The notes under the pieces: model-generated
The model's input: the letters and a program-made list of their open reading frames with translations, nothing else
What the model was told of the DNA's origin: nothing
The model's database searches: none
Program-made: the position numbers and the translations under genes
Assembly: GCA_016929065.1 (NCBI GenBank)
Contig: JAFGJO010000002.1
Coordinates: 62,001 to 126,000 of the forward strand
From: Spirochaetales bacterium
Lineage (GTDB): Bacteria > Spirochaetota > Spirochaetia > SZUA-6 > RPPD01
Direction: 5' to 3'
DNA: 64,000 bases
In this document: in pieces, positions 1 to 8,222 of the stretch
Layout: each line of letters starts with the position of its first letter
Numbering within the stretch: the stretch's first letter is position 1

Positions 1-321
1 CATCCGGAGGTGGGATATGACATTTTAAAGAACATCGAGTTTCCCTGGCCCATCGCCGATATGGTGATTCAACATCATGAACGGCTGGATGGGACTGGAT
101 ACCCAAAGAGCCTTAAATCAGACGAGATCAGGCTGGAATCAAAAATACTTGCAGTTGCGGATGTGGTCGAGGCCATGTCGTCGCATCGGCCGTACCGCCC
201 CGCTCTTGGCGTGGAAAAGGCAATGGAAGAAATTGCAGAGGGGAGCGGTGTAAAATATGATACGACGGTTGTTGCCGCGTGTGCTTCCCTTTTTCAAAAG
301 AAAAAATACCAATTTAGATAA
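1..321 (+). CDS. HD-GYP domain protein, C-terminal part (runs in from left edge)
   Basis: The reading frame is open from base 1 and ends at 321, so only the last ~106 residues are present. It contains the HHExxDGTGYP signature of HD-GYP cyclic-di-GMP phosphodiesterases (HHERLDGTGYP) and the downstream conserved stretch ADVVEAMSSHRPYRP. HD-GYP domains hydrolyse c-di-GMP, usually as output domains of two-component or sensor proteins. The N-terminal sensor or receiver part and the first HD metal residues lie outside the window, so the input signal cannot be told. The C-terminus is short and ends in a lysine-rich tail with no extra domain. It converges on nrdG, with only 9 bases between the stop codons. 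Confidence 0.9.
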   Translation, partial: HPEVGYDILKNIEFPWPIADMVIQHHERLDGTGYPKSLKSDEIRLESKILAVADVVEAMSSHRPYRPALGVEKAMEEIAEGSGVKYDTTVVAACASLFQKKKYQFR

Positions 322-330
322 TTTCCGGCC

Positions 331-1026
331 TTACCGGGAGAAGGCTTTCACCCCATTTTTTAAAAGTTTTTTACAGAGTTTGTCGATTGTCTCGTCGGAA
401 AACGGTTCGGCATCCGCATAGGCAGGACAAAGTGTCTGTGAAGCCGCGAATTTTTGCAAAATATATGTTTGATTGTCCTGTAATAAATCCCCGATAGCCA
501 TAATATCTTTTTCGGAAAGCAGTCCCTTGACCACAGTTGTCCGAAACTCGTGCTGTACAGACGATGCTGACATAAATGTTAATGATTTTTGAACCTCCGC
601 TGTTATTGCAGTATCAGAAACCCCGGTTACTTCCCTGTATTTCTCAAGCGGCGCCTTTATGTCCATGGCAATGTAGTCAACGAGTTTTTCCCGGACGAGC
701 TGAGTCAGCATTTCAGAATTGGTTCCATTTGTATCCAGCTTGACCAAAAAACCCATATCTTTAATTTTTTTACAGAACTCCGGAAGATCCGGCTGCAGGG
801 TCGGTTCGCCGCCGGTTATAACCACCCCGTCAAGTTTTCCATGCCTGTCCTGTAAAAAATCAAAAAACAATTCAGGGAGCATGCGCTCACTGTGCTGTGC
901 GGGGTCGACGAGTTCGGGGTTGTGGCAGTAATGACACCGGAGATTGCACCGAAGAGTAAATACCGTGCAGGCGATTTTTTTGGGAAAATCGATCAGGGAA
1001 AAACGGTGTATGCCGCCGATTAACAT
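331..1026 (-). CDS. nrdG: Anaerobic ribonucleoside-triphosphate reductase activating protein (radical SAM)
   Basis: This 231-residue radical SAM enzyme would use a 4Fe-4S cluster and S-adenosylmethionine to install the glycyl radical on NrdD. The cluster motif CxxxCxxC is seen near residue 28 (CNLRCHYC), followed by the glycine-rich TGGEPTL segment typical of SAM binding. It is the downstream gene of an operon: its ATG overlaps the nrdD stop as TAATG, which suggests translational coupling. The N-terminus, with a GGIHRFSLIDFP-like stretch, matches the longer NrdG subtype also seen as pyruvate-formate-lyase-activase-like proteins. Assignment as NrdG rests mainly on the nrdD neighbour and is strong. 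Confidence 0.93.
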   Translation of the reverse strand: MLIGGIHRFSLIDFPKKIACTVFTLRCNLRCHYCHNPELVDPAQHSERMLPELFFDFLQDRHGKLDGVVITGGEPTLQPDLPEFCKKIKDMGFLVKLDTNGTNSEMLTQLVREKLVDYIAMDIKAPLEKYREVTGVSDTAITAEVQKSLTFMSASSVQHEFRTTVVKGLLSEKDIMAIGDLLQDNQTYILQKFAASQTLCPAYADAEPFSDETIDKLCKKLLKNGVKAFSR

Positions 1027-3122
1027 TACTGGACCTGGAGTTTATACGTCTTCCGTAATTTGAATTCTTCCGCCTTGCCCTCGTTCCACTGGTTGACCGG
1101 CCGCAGATATCCCACAATGCGGGAATAGACTTCGGTCGGGAGGTCGCATTTCGGACAGACAGGCTGTTTTCCCGGCATATACCCGTGCGTGGTACAGATG
1201 CTGAAGGTTGGGGAAATGGTAAAATAGGGGAGATGGTATTTGTCGCAGATTTTTCGAACCAAATTTTTGACATTATCGGTATCGGATATTTCCTCGCCGA
1301 CAAACAGATGGAGTACAGTGCCGCCGGTATATTTTGTCTGGATCTCATCCTGCAGGTCGAGTGCCTCGAAAATATCATCGGTATAATTAACCGGAAGCTG
1401 TGATGAGTTGGTATAGAATGGTTTTGCACCGTGTTCAATGTCTTCGGAATTCGCGCAGACAATGCTCTTGTATTTTGAGCGGTCGATTCGGGCGAGCCGG
1501 TAGGAGGTGCCTTCGGCCGGGGTCGCTTCAAGGTTGAAATTGTCCCCGGTTTCTTCCTGATATTGAATGAGTGTATCGCGCATATAGGTGAGGGTGCGCA
1601 GGGCAAACTGACGGCCTTTTTTGGAAGTGATGGAACATCCCAGGAGGTTCAGGCAAGCTTCGTTCATTCCGATAAGGCCGATTGTCGAAAAGTGGTTTTT
1701 CCAGTATTCATTAAACCGCTCTTTGACATTGCGCAGATAATATTTTGTATACGGATACAGATTTTTATCGGTAAGTCCCTCAAGGATTTTTCGTTTTATT
1801 TCAAGGCTTTTCCGCGCTTCCATCATGAGGTCGCCCAACCGTTCGCGGAACTCTTTTTCGTCGGTTGAAGTAAACCCGATTCTCGGCAGGTTGATGGTTA
1901 CCACGCCGATAGACCCGGTAAGGGGATTTGCGCCGAATAATCCGCCGCCGCGTTTATCGAGCTGTTTTAAATCCAGACGGAGCCTGCAGCACATGGAACG
2001 GGAGTCTTCCGGGGACATGTCGGAGTTTACAAAATTGGAAAAATAAGGGATGCCGTATTTTGCGGTTGCTTCCCACAATACATCGAGTGCCGGATCATCC
2101 CAGTTGAAATCCTTGACCACATTGTAGGTGGGGATTGGAAAGGTGAAGACGCGGCCCTTGGCGTCTCCTTCGCCCATGACTTCCAGGAAGGCCTTGTTGA
2201 ACATATTCATCTCTTCCTGAAAAGATGAATATGTTTCTTCCTTGAATTCACCGCCAATGATAACCGGTTTGTCCTTGAACGTTTCCGGGACCTTCAGGTC
2301 CATCGTGATATTGGTAAAGGGAGTCTGGAATCCGACGCGCGTCGGGACATTGATGTTGAAAATAAATTCCTGCAGCGCCTGTTTCACTTCTCTGAATGAC
2401 AGCTTGTCATAACGGATAAACGGAGCAAGCAATGTGTCGAAATTTGAAAATGCTTGCGCCCCCGCTGCCTCACCCTGAAGGGTGTAAAAAAAGTTGACGA
2501 TTTGACCAAGTGCACTGCGTAGATGCCTGGCTGGTTTGCTTTCCACTTTCCCGGATGCGCCCTGAAATCCGGAGACCAGCACATCCTGCAGGTCCCAGCC
2601 GACGCAGTATACCGAAAGGATACCCAGGTCATGAATGTGGAGATCGCCATTATTGTGCGCATCGCGGATTTCCGGCGGATAAATCTTGTTGAGCCAGTAG
2701 ATTTTGCTCACTTCCGATGAGATGTAGTTGTTTAATCCCTGGAGGGAGTACCCCATATTGCTGTTTTCGTTGACCTGCCAGTCGAGCTGTTCAAGGTACT
2801 GGTCGATGAGACGGACATCGGCGTTTGAAACGATCTCGCGCATGCGGGCATGCTGGTCGCGGTAAATGATATATGCCTTGCCGGTTTTCTTGTATTGGGA
2901 GGTGATAAGTACTTCCTCAACAATATCCTGAATATCTTCGACTGTGGGGATTCGTTCCTCAACCAGCTCGTGCGCGATATTCAATACCCGGAGGGTGAGC
3001 TTTTTCGCCACATCCCGCCCGAACTCGCCGGTTGCTTCTCCGGCCTTTTGAATTGCCAGGGTGATTTGTTCTGAATTGAATTGTACTTTTGAACTGTCTC
3101 TTTTTATGATCAGATTAAACAT
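1026..3122 (-). CDS. nrdD: Anaerobic (class III) ribonucleoside-triphosphate reductase
   Basis: It reduces ribonucleoside triphosphates to deoxy forms without oxygen, using a glycyl radical. An N-terminal ATP-cone (about residues 1-95) would give allosteric control. The body is the glycyl-radical barrel, and the C-terminus carries a zinc-type Cys set (CTTHGYMPG followed by CPKC) and the radical loop RIVGYL, where the glycine is the expected radical site. At about 698 residues it is of normal family length. I start at the ATG at 3122 because a strong purine-rich site (GGGAGGGGG) lies just upstream; an in-frame extension 16 codons longer would place that site inside the gene. The stop overlaps the nrdG start. 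It implies growth, at least at times, without oxygen. Confidence 0.96.
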   Translation of the reverse strand: MFNLIIKRDSSKVQFNSEQITLAIQKAGEATGEFGRDVAKKLTLRVLNIAHELVEERIPTVEDIQDIVEEVLITSQYKKTGKAYIIYRDQHARMREIVSNADVRLIDQYLEQLDWQVNENSNMGYSLQGLNNYISSEVSKIYWLNKIYPPEIRDAHNNGDLHIHDLGILSVYCVGWDLQDVLVSGFQGASGKVESKPARHLRSALGQIVNFFYTLQGEAAGAQAFSNFDTLLAPFIRYDKLSFREVKQALQEFIFNINVPTRVGFQTPFTNITMDLKVPETFKDKPVIIGGEFKEETYSSFQEEMNMFNKAFLEVMGEGDAKGRVFTFPIPTYNVVKDFNWDDPALDVLWEATAKYGIPYFSNFVNSDMSPEDSRSMCCRLRLDLKQLDKRGGGLFGANPLTGSIGVVTINLPRIGFTSTDEKEFRERLGDLMMEARKSLEIKRKILEGLTDKNLYPYTKYYLRNVKERFNEYWKNHFSTIGLIGMNEACLNLLGCSITSKKGRQFALRTLTYMRDTLIQYQEETGDNFNLEATPAEGTSYRLARIDRSKYKSIVCANSEDIEHGAKPFYTNSSQLPVNYTDDIFEALDLQDEIQTKYTGGTVLHLFVGEEISDTDNVKNLVRKICDKYHLPYFTISPTFSICTTHGYMPGKQPVCPKCDLPTEVYSRIVGYLRPVNQWNEGKAEEFKLRKTYKLQVQ

Positions 3123-3144
3123 GGCTTGCCCCCTCCCACTCTTT

Positions 3145-3174
3145 TTTATATCGCGGATCGGTCTTGTCAATCAA
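3145..3174 (-). promoter_or_regulatory. Possible sigma-70-type promoter of nrdDG
   Basis: Read on the minus strand there is TTGATT, an 18-base spacer, then TATAAA, ending about 20 bases upstream of the nrdD start codon. The match is reasonable but not perfect, and no NrdR-box pair could be recognised beside it. Confidence 0.35.
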
Positions 3175-3258
3175 TAGATTATTGGAAACAATTTCAGATT
3201 TCCCGAAAAACTGTCATTAAATAATGTTAAGGAAAAGTGGAGATTTAAAAAATGGATC

Positions 3259-3287
3259 TTGAGAAATTGGAATCTCCGGCGTATACT
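3259..3287 (+). promoter_or_regulatory. Sigma-70-type promoter for the gene at 3367
   Basis: TTGAGA (3259-3264), a 17-base spacer and TATACT (3282-3287) form a near-consensus promoter. The predicted transcript starts near 3294, inside the short hairpin that follows, so part of the hairpin could be lost from the RNA depending on the exact start. Confidence 0.5.
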
Positions 3288-3302
3288 CTCTGAGGAGAGA
3301 GT
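3285..3302 (+). promoter_or_regulatory. Hairpin covering a ribosome binding site
   Basis: ACTCTCT and AGAGAGT form a perfect 7-base-pair stem around a GAGG loop. The right arm and loop contain the GGAGAGAG that would serve as ribosome binding site for the small ORF at 3305. It overlaps the -10 box, so a role in RNA depends on where transcription starts. Confidence 0.35.
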
Positions 3303-3304
3303 AA

Positions 3305-3379
3305 ATGAAGATGAAAAAAGAAATACAGCCGGATATTTTACTGTTTACAGGGAAAGAGAGGTTTTTATGGCGGAATTGA
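3305..3379 (+). CDS. Possible 24-residue leader peptide
   Basis: An ATG three bases after a strong GGAGAGAG site opens a 24-codon frame beginning MKMKKEIQPD and ending in TGA at 3377-3379. It overlaps the start of the next gene (3367) by 13 bases in another frame, an arrangement compatible with translational coupling. It could equally be a chance ORF. Length is too short for any family comparison. Confidence 0.3.
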   Translation: MKMKKEIQPDILLFTGKERFLWRN

Positions 3380-3702
3380 TCATAAAAAACAGGAGTTTAC
3401 CGGATCTGGATGATGCGGATTCATTATCTGACCACAATCTGAGGGATTACGGGCGGTTTGCCATTCTGGATGACGGGAGCATGTGGCTGGGGGATGTCTA
3501 TTCGAGCAACCCGGATGAAGCGAGCAGTACTTTTTTTTGGGCGATTACCAAAAGCGAAGAGCTGCTCATCTGTGCCCAGCACTCTAAAGTGGATGATGAA
3601 CGAATATTCGGATCCGATAAAAGGCCGCTGGCCTGGGTGGTCGAAGAACTGGTATCGAAACAGATTATCGGGAAACCGACCGGGACACGGATAGCTGAAT
3701 AA
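3367..3702 (+). CDS. Conserved-looking hypothetical protein, 111 residues
   Basis: I do not recognise this protein. It is small and acidic, has no signal peptide or membrane segment, and contains a stretch GDVYSSNPDEASSTFFWA followed by an alternating hydrophobic C-terminus (LAWVVEELVSKQIIGKP). The start at 3367 is chosen because GAGAGG lies 6 bases upstream; an in-frame GTG/ATG extension back to 3259 would overlap the promoter. It stands alone between nrdD (divergent) and the cyclase gene, each with its own promoter. A cytoplasmic role is likely, and nothing more can be said. Confidence 0.6.
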   Translation: MAELIIKNRSLPDLDDADSLSDHNLRDYGRFAILDDGSMWLGDVYSSNPDEASSTFFWAITKSEELLICAQHSKVDDERIFGSDKRPLAWVVEELVSKQIIGKPTGTRIAE

Positions 3703-3726
3703 CCCCGCAGAAAATATTTTCAGAAC

Positions 3727-3756
3727 TTGCCACCGCTTGCAGGAAACAGATATAAT
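3727..3756 (+). promoter_or_regulatory. Sigma-70-type promoter of the cyclase gene
   Basis: TTGCCA (3727-3732), an 18-base spacer and a perfect TATAAT (3751-3756). The predicted start of transcription near 3763 rules out the in-frame TTG at 3762 as start codon and supports the ATG at 3813. Confidence 0.55.
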
Positions 3757-3812
3757 ACTTTTTGTATCGGGTCAGATATCATTTTGATTCCACTCAGAGG
3801 GGTTATGCAGTC

Positions 3813-4829
3813 ATGGTTCCATTTAAAACCGATTTGAAAAAAGTATATTTTATCAGTGTTGCCGTCCTTGTGCTCTTGGTAATTATTTTCTATGGACTGT
3901 TTTTTGTGAATATTGGAAATACCTTCAAGGGGAAATACCTGCCGAAGTCAAAAGCCGATGCAGTTGCCATATCGAAATCTGAGGTTCTTGAAGATCTGAA
4001 CGGCATGATTTGGGCATATATCTTTATCTCTCTTTTAATGTTTGTTTTTCCCTTTGTTTTTTCTTTTTTTACCTATTGGCTGTTTATAAAGCGTCCCTTC
4101 AATGAACTCAAGCGCGGGATGCAATGTGTGAAAGACGGCGATTTCGAAACACGGCTCGCGGTCAAGGGCCTTAAGGAAATTGCGGAGTTGAATGAAAATT
4201 TCAACAACATGGTACGGGCGTGTCAGAAAAAAATCGCCATCAAGCATTATGTATCCGGCTCGACCGAAAAAATGGTGGCGGGGCTTCATACCGGTGAAAT
4301 TACCACTCATCCGCATCGGAAAATGGTGACGATTTTTTTCTCGGATGTCCGCGAGTTTACCTCGTTTTCTGAACAGAATGATCCGCTGGTTGTTATTAAT
4401 ACGATTAATGAGCTGTTTACCATTCAGGTTTCCACTATAAAAAAACACTACGGTGACATTGACAAGTTTATCGGCGACGAGATCATGGTCGAGTTCCCCA
4501 CGCCATCGCTTGCCTTCAAGGCGGCATCCGAGATCCAGCGCAAAGTTGAAACGTTCAATAAAAAACGGGACGTGCCCCTCGAAGTGGGAATCGGGATTAA
4601 TTTCGGCGAGGCAATTGTCGGGGCGATCGGATCCGGTGACCAGTATGACTGGACGATGATTGGCCATACGGTGAATATTGCGCGCAGGCTTTGTGCGGCC
4701 GCGGAAAAGGGCGAGGTGGTGGTTTCCCAGACAATATATGAAAAACTGAAGGTCAAGCGGGAATGTGAAAAGAAGGACATCAAGGTAAAGGGTGTGTCAA
4801 AACCCGTGAAGGCGTATTTTTTTTGTTAG
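3813..4829 (+). CDS. Membrane class III adenylate/guanylate cyclase with HAMP-like linker
   Basis: Two hydrophobic segments (about residues 15-35 and 65-90) enclose a short extracytoplasmic loop. A HAMP-like linker follows (KRPFNELKRGMQCVKDGDFETRL region), then a class III nucleotidyl cyclase domain from about residue 170. The two metal-binding aspartates are visible in FFSDVREF and IGDEIM, the purine-selecting lysine in DKFIGDE, and the transition-state Asn and Arg in VNIARRL. The position usually Asp/Thr before TVN is His (IGHTVN), which leaves ATP versus GTP preference open. It is convergent with the DUF4143 gene, with stop codons almost touching. It probably makes cAMP in response to an unknown envelope signal. 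Confidence 0.85.
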   Translation: MVPFKTDLKKVYFISVAVLVLLVIIFYGLFFVNIGNTFKGKYLPKSKADAVAISKSEVLEDLNGMIWAYIFISLLMFVFPFVFSFFTYWLFIKRPFNELKRGMQCVKDGDFETRLAVKGLKEIAELNENFNNMVRACQKKIAIKHYVSGSTEKMVAGLHTGEITTHPHRKMVTIFFSDVREFTSFSEQNDPLVVINTINELFTIQVSTIKKHYGDIDKFIGDEIMVEFPTPSLAFKAASEIQRKVETFNKKRDVPLEVGIGINFGEAIVGAIGSGDQYDWTMIGHTVNIARRLCAAAEKGEVVVSQTIYEKLKVKRECEKKDIKVKGVSKPVKAYFFC

Positions 4830-4831
4830 TA

Positions 4832-5977
4832 CTATATAATATTCAGGTTTTTCTGCACTGCATCGATTGGACAAACAGAAATAATGTTGTCGACCGGCCA
4901 TGTTTTTTCGCCTGGATAAACGATCAGTAATTTGTCAAGTTTTAATGTTTCAATGGCCATGTGCATGGACCTCGTTTTTTTTGGAGCTTCACTGAACTTG
5001 AATTCAATCCCAAACCGTTTTCCATTCAAAATAAAAAACAAATCCAGTTCAGCCTCGCTGTATGTTGCCCAGTAATATGCCTGTGCGGGACGAACGGCCC
5101 GAATGATTTGTTCAATTGCAAAGCCCTCCCATGAAGGGCCCAGTACAGGATGGCCGGTGAGAACATGAAAATCCTTCAGGTCGAGAAGCCGGTGTAGTAA
5201 CCCGGAATCATGAAAATATATTTTTGGAGATTTTACCTGTCGTTTACTGATATTTTCATGCCATGGTTGAAGCTGTCGAATCATATATGTTTCAGAGAGA
5301 ATATCAAGATACGATCTGGCGGTTTTATCACTTACTCCCATTGATACGGCAATTCGGGAGGCATTCCATGTTTGACCATGACTATGTGCCAACATCGTCC
5401 AGAAGCGTCGCATTGCAGGTGCAGGAATGTTTATTCCAAACTGTGGTATGTCGCGGTTCAGGAACGTTCGAATAAATCCTTCACGCCATTGGAAACTGTC
5501 TTCATCATTTTTGGCAAGAAATGATCGTGGAAAGCCGCCCCGCGTCCAAAGAGAATGGAGTTCCGGAGTCCCAAGTTCCTCCAGGTCGAACCCGGAAATG
5601 TCAACAAATTCAACACGGCCTGCCAGTGTTTCAGAAACGTTTTTGATGAGCAGGGGTGACGCACTGCCCAGTATAAGGAATTTACATTTGTTGCCCGGTT
5701 TGTCGACAATCACACGAAGGGCTGCAAAAAGTTCCGGCCTGGTTTGAATTTCATCTATGACAACCAGTCCCTCAAGAGTATCCAGAATCATCTCCGGGTT
5801 ATCCAGCCGCTGATAATCCTGCTGACTTTCAAGGTCAAAATAGGTGATTGCCTGACGGGTGCCGATAAAGCGGGCCAATGTTGTTTTGCCGCACTGACGG
5901 GGTCCCAAAAGGGCAGTAACAGGCGATCTTTTTACAGACTTCTCTACCAATTCCAAATATCGTATTCTTTCGATCAT
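4832..5977 (-). CDS. AAA-type ATPase with DUF4143 C-terminal domain
   Basis: This 381-residue protein has a Walker A motif (GPRQCGKTT, near residue 26), a Walker B motif (LVVIDEIQ), a central winged-helix-like part (MGVSDKTARSYLDIL) and a C-terminal PD-(D/E)XK-like region (AELDLFF then GIEFKFS) typical of DUF4143 proteins. These ATPases occur in many free-living bacteria, often in several copies, and are often considered solitary or toxin-antitoxin-like accessory genes. Their biological role is not established. It is monocistronic here and no strong ribosome binding site precedes the ATG. Confidence 0.88.
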   Translation of the reverse strand: MIERIRYLELVEKSVKRSPVTALLGPRQCGKTTLARFIGTRQAITYFDLESQQDYQRLDNPEMILDTLEGLVVIDEIQTRPELFAALRVIVDKPGNKCKFLILGSASPLLIKNVSETLAGRVEFVDISGFDLEELGTPELHSLWTRGGFPRSFLAKNDEDSFQWREGFIRTFLNRDIPQFGINIPAPAMRRFWTMLAHSHGQTWNASRIAVSMGVSDKTARSYLDILSETYMIRQLQPWHENISKRQVKSPKIYFHDSGLLHRLLDLKDFHVLTGHPVLGPSWEGFAIEQIIRAVRPAQAYYWATYSEAELDLFFILNGKRFGIEFKFSEAPKKTRSMHMAIETLKLDKLLIVYPGEKTWPVDNIISVCPIDAVQKNLNII

Positions 5978-6037
5978 ACGATTATTATGAACTTTAATAA
6001 CCGGAAAGTCAATCCGGATATTAAAGTTTAAAACCAG

Positions 6038-7234
6038 CTACTGTACATTCCTTACACACCGGATATAATTAAACACATACCGGATATCTCCCTGAGGGCC
6101 AAAATACGAAGGGTAATCTGACGGATTTCCTGATTTTGGATCACTGCGCTGGGCACCAGCACCGTGAACATCCACAACACTTCCACGCATTTGCCCCTGC
6201 GCCTCGCCGAACGCAATATACACTGCATGGCTTTCGGGGTCGCGGCCGTCAAGATGTGTTGTGCTGCTCCAGAAAAACGGATAATTGGTTTTCCCGTTTG
6301 GATCGGTAATTGATGAAATGGCAAAAACAGGATCAATCGCCGCAGAATTGCTGGTTTGTGGCGAACGGCTGTAGTCGACGATGCTTTGGAGTTCCTTTGC
6401 CGAGGGCAGGCGCCAGTCGTTGTGGCCGGCCGCCGAAAGAGTTTCGGCATAGGCAAGTGCGTGTTCCCAATCCATGCCCTTCCCGCTGTCGGCTTTCTGC
6501 CACATCAGCCCGGTAGCATGATCAGTAACTGTGCCGTCATTATTGTCAGTAAAACTGTTCTTCCCATAGTCAGGGTTTCCGCGCACCATGCGGAAATACA
6601 TTTTATTCGGGGCCCGGGTCCTGGGATCGAATTTGGGATAGCCTTTGATTCTGCCGTCGATAAAATTCACTCCGAATACCGTGGCATCGCCATTCATGGT
6701 TTTTCCCGCATATTCTGTGGCAGACCATGTCTGCGCATCAATTTCACGCTCTCCTTTTTTTGGGTCCCCAAGTGGCTGAGTGAAATATGATGTATCAATA
6801 AAAAGGGTTATTGATTTTTCTCCCTGGACTTTTCCGGTAAACAGAATAAGTGAGTACAGCTCTTTTATTGTGGGAACACGCCAGTCGGAATATCCGCCGG
6901 GAGAAAGCCCTGCAGCCTTATTATTTGCATCTTCGAAGGAGATCTTTTGTCCCATATCTTTCTGCCACATAAGGCCGGTGACATTGTCGGTGATGGTGCC
7001 ATTGTTGTTGTCGGTATAAGACGGCGGATTGATGACATAGTGTGCATCCTGGCCATAAAAGGGATCTCCTGCTTTTGGAGCAGGTATTTCGCTGTCACTG
7101 CTGTAAAACAAAGAGACAGCGGTATCCACGATTGGATAGGTTATGTTCACAGGAGTTTTTCCGGGGGCTCTGCTGACTGTTGTGCAGGAAAAAATGAAAA
7201 ACAGTATCGTTAAGGACATGGTTGCGTATTTCAT
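6038..7234 (-). CDS. DUF1566 lipoprotein with two Lcl-type repeats
   Basis: A signal peptide with lipobox FSC near residue 17 predicts a lipoprotein. Two copies of the DUF1566 (Lcl C-terminal-like) module follow, each with the pattern NNGTxTDxxTGLMWQK...W.VP..KEL (about residues 80-215 and 225-395). Such proteins are surface or periplasmic, and some related modules take part in adhesion; substrate unknown. The start at 7234 is chosen because AAAGAGG sits 8 bases upstream; the in-frame GTG at 7243 overlaps that site. It is divergent from the exported protein at 7364. Confidence 0.85.
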   Translation of the reverse strand: MKYATMSLTILFFIFSCTTVSRAPGKTPVNITYPIVDTAVSLFYSSDSEIPAPKAGDPFYGQDAHYVINPPSYTDNNNGTITDNVTGLMWQKDMGQKISFEDANNKAAGLSPGGYSDWRVPTIKELYSLILFTGKVQGEKSITLFIDTSYFTQPLGDPKKGEREIDAQTWSATEYAGKTMNGDATVFGVNFIDGRIKGYPKFDPRTRAPNKMYFRMVRGNPDYGKNSFTDNNDGTVTDHATGLMWQKADSGKGMDWEHALAYAETLSAAGHNDWRLPSAKELQSIVDYSRSPQTSNSAAIDPVFAISSITDPNGKTNYPFFWSSTTHLDGRDPESHAVYIAFGEAQGQMRGSVVDVHGAGAQRSDPKSGNPSDYPSYFGPQGDIRYVFNYIRCVRNVQ

Positions 7235-7363
7235 AAATTTCACCTCTTTAATTAATATAGAAGCTGTGAAACAGGTTTACAAATATAATTTACAGCAGAA
7301 AAGGATATTATTATTAAAATGGTATATAATAATTTCTATAATAATCATTATTTGGGAGATTTC

Positions 7364-7771
7364 ATGAAATTGAAACAATCAGTCATTTTGTTTGCTGTTT
7401 TTCTTTTAATTACAGTTGCTGTCACGATTGGTTACGCGCAGGAGAAATATGAAGATGTAAAAGCAGTTGTAAATGATTTTGCTTCCGCTGTCGATAACCT
7501 GAATACAGCACTTGATTCCTGGGACGGGAAACAGGTCGCGGCCGCATTAAAAGAATTTGAAAGCAGGATGAAAGAAATTGAACCGCAGCTCGAAGTATTG
7601 TCGGAAAAATATCCTGAGCTGACTGAAGATGAATTTCCAGCTGAACTGCAGGATGTACAAATCCGGATGAAAGAAGCAGAACAAAAAATGCAGGGTGTGG
7701 TCGAAAAATTGATAAGATATAAGGATAATGAGGATGTTCAGAAGGCAATGGAAGAAATGGGAAATTCGTAA
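7364..7771 (+). CDS. Small exported helical protein, paralogue of 10685-11095
   Basis: There are 135 residues: a signal peptide ending around GYAQ, then a charged, almost entirely helical region (AVVNDFASAVDNLN, ALKEFESRMKEIEP). It aligns from end to end with the lipoprotein at 10685: both have KYxEVxAVV near the mature N-terminus, a KYPEL motif in the middle and a terminal KYxDNEDVxKAM. This copy has no lipobox cysteine, so it should be free in the periplasm while the sister is anchored. No named family is recognised; the spacing of heptads suggests a helical bundle. A TATAAT lies at 7325-7330. Confidence 0.75.
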   Translation: MKLKQSVILFAVFLLITVAVTIGYAQEKYEDVKAVVNDFASAVDNLNTALDSWDGKQVAAALKEFESRMKEIEPQLEVLSEKYPELTEDEFPAELQDVQIRMKEAEQKMQGVVEKLIRYKDNEDVQKAMEEMGNS

Positions 7772-7828
7772 TCTTGAATTCTGTCCATGACAGCATTAAT
7801 TGTGGAATAACGAAGCGAGGTGGTTTTA

Positions 7829-8200
7829 TTGTCCTGGGAAATTATACCTCATAGAGAGAAGAAAATAATTGAAATACGATATATGGGAGAAGTATCTCCC
7901 CTGGAGCTTGAAGAAGCATTTGAGAAGGTTGTCGAATCAATGGTTGAAAATAAATTTATACGATGTATAGCGGATTGTACGAAATTAACCGGAGGGCATT
8001 CAATTGTTGATCTGTACTCACTTATTGGAAGAATGGATCATGCAGGCATACCCCGAAACCTTAAAGAAGCGGTTATTATAAATTCAAACAAGGAAATCCA
8101 GGCGCTGGGGAGTTTTTACGGGAATGCTTCCTTTAACCGGGGTTTCAATATCCGTATTTTTACTGACAGGACAGCTGCTCTTGAATGGCTTGATACTTAA
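7829..8200 (+). CDS. Hypothetical protein, possibly STAS/SpoIIAA-like fold
   Basis: The 123-residue cytoplasmic protein alternates strands and helices (IIEIRYMGEVSPLELEEAFE, FIRCIADCTKLTGG, VIINSNKE, NIRIFTDRTAALEWL). This order resembles STAS/SpoIIAA-like domains used in partner-switching or lipid-linked regulation, and the final FxDxxxALxWL is typical of such proteins. That similarity is inferred by eye. The TTG at 7829 is preferred because GAGGTGG lies 5 bases upstream; an in-frame GTG at 7820 is embedded in that site. Confidence 0.6.
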   Translation: MSWEIIPHREKKIIEIRYMGEVSPLELEEAFEKVVESMVENKFIRCIADCTKLTGGHSIVDLYSLIGRMDHAGIPRNLKEAVIINSNKEIQALGSFYGNASFNRGFNIRIFTDRTAALEWLDT

Positions 8201-8222
8201 TATCTGTAATAATCAATTAAAA

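Noticed and set aside
887-1606. Minus-strand frame of 239 codons inside nrdD
   Set aside because: Alternative frame of a well-supported gene, with Ser/Arg/Pro-rich content.
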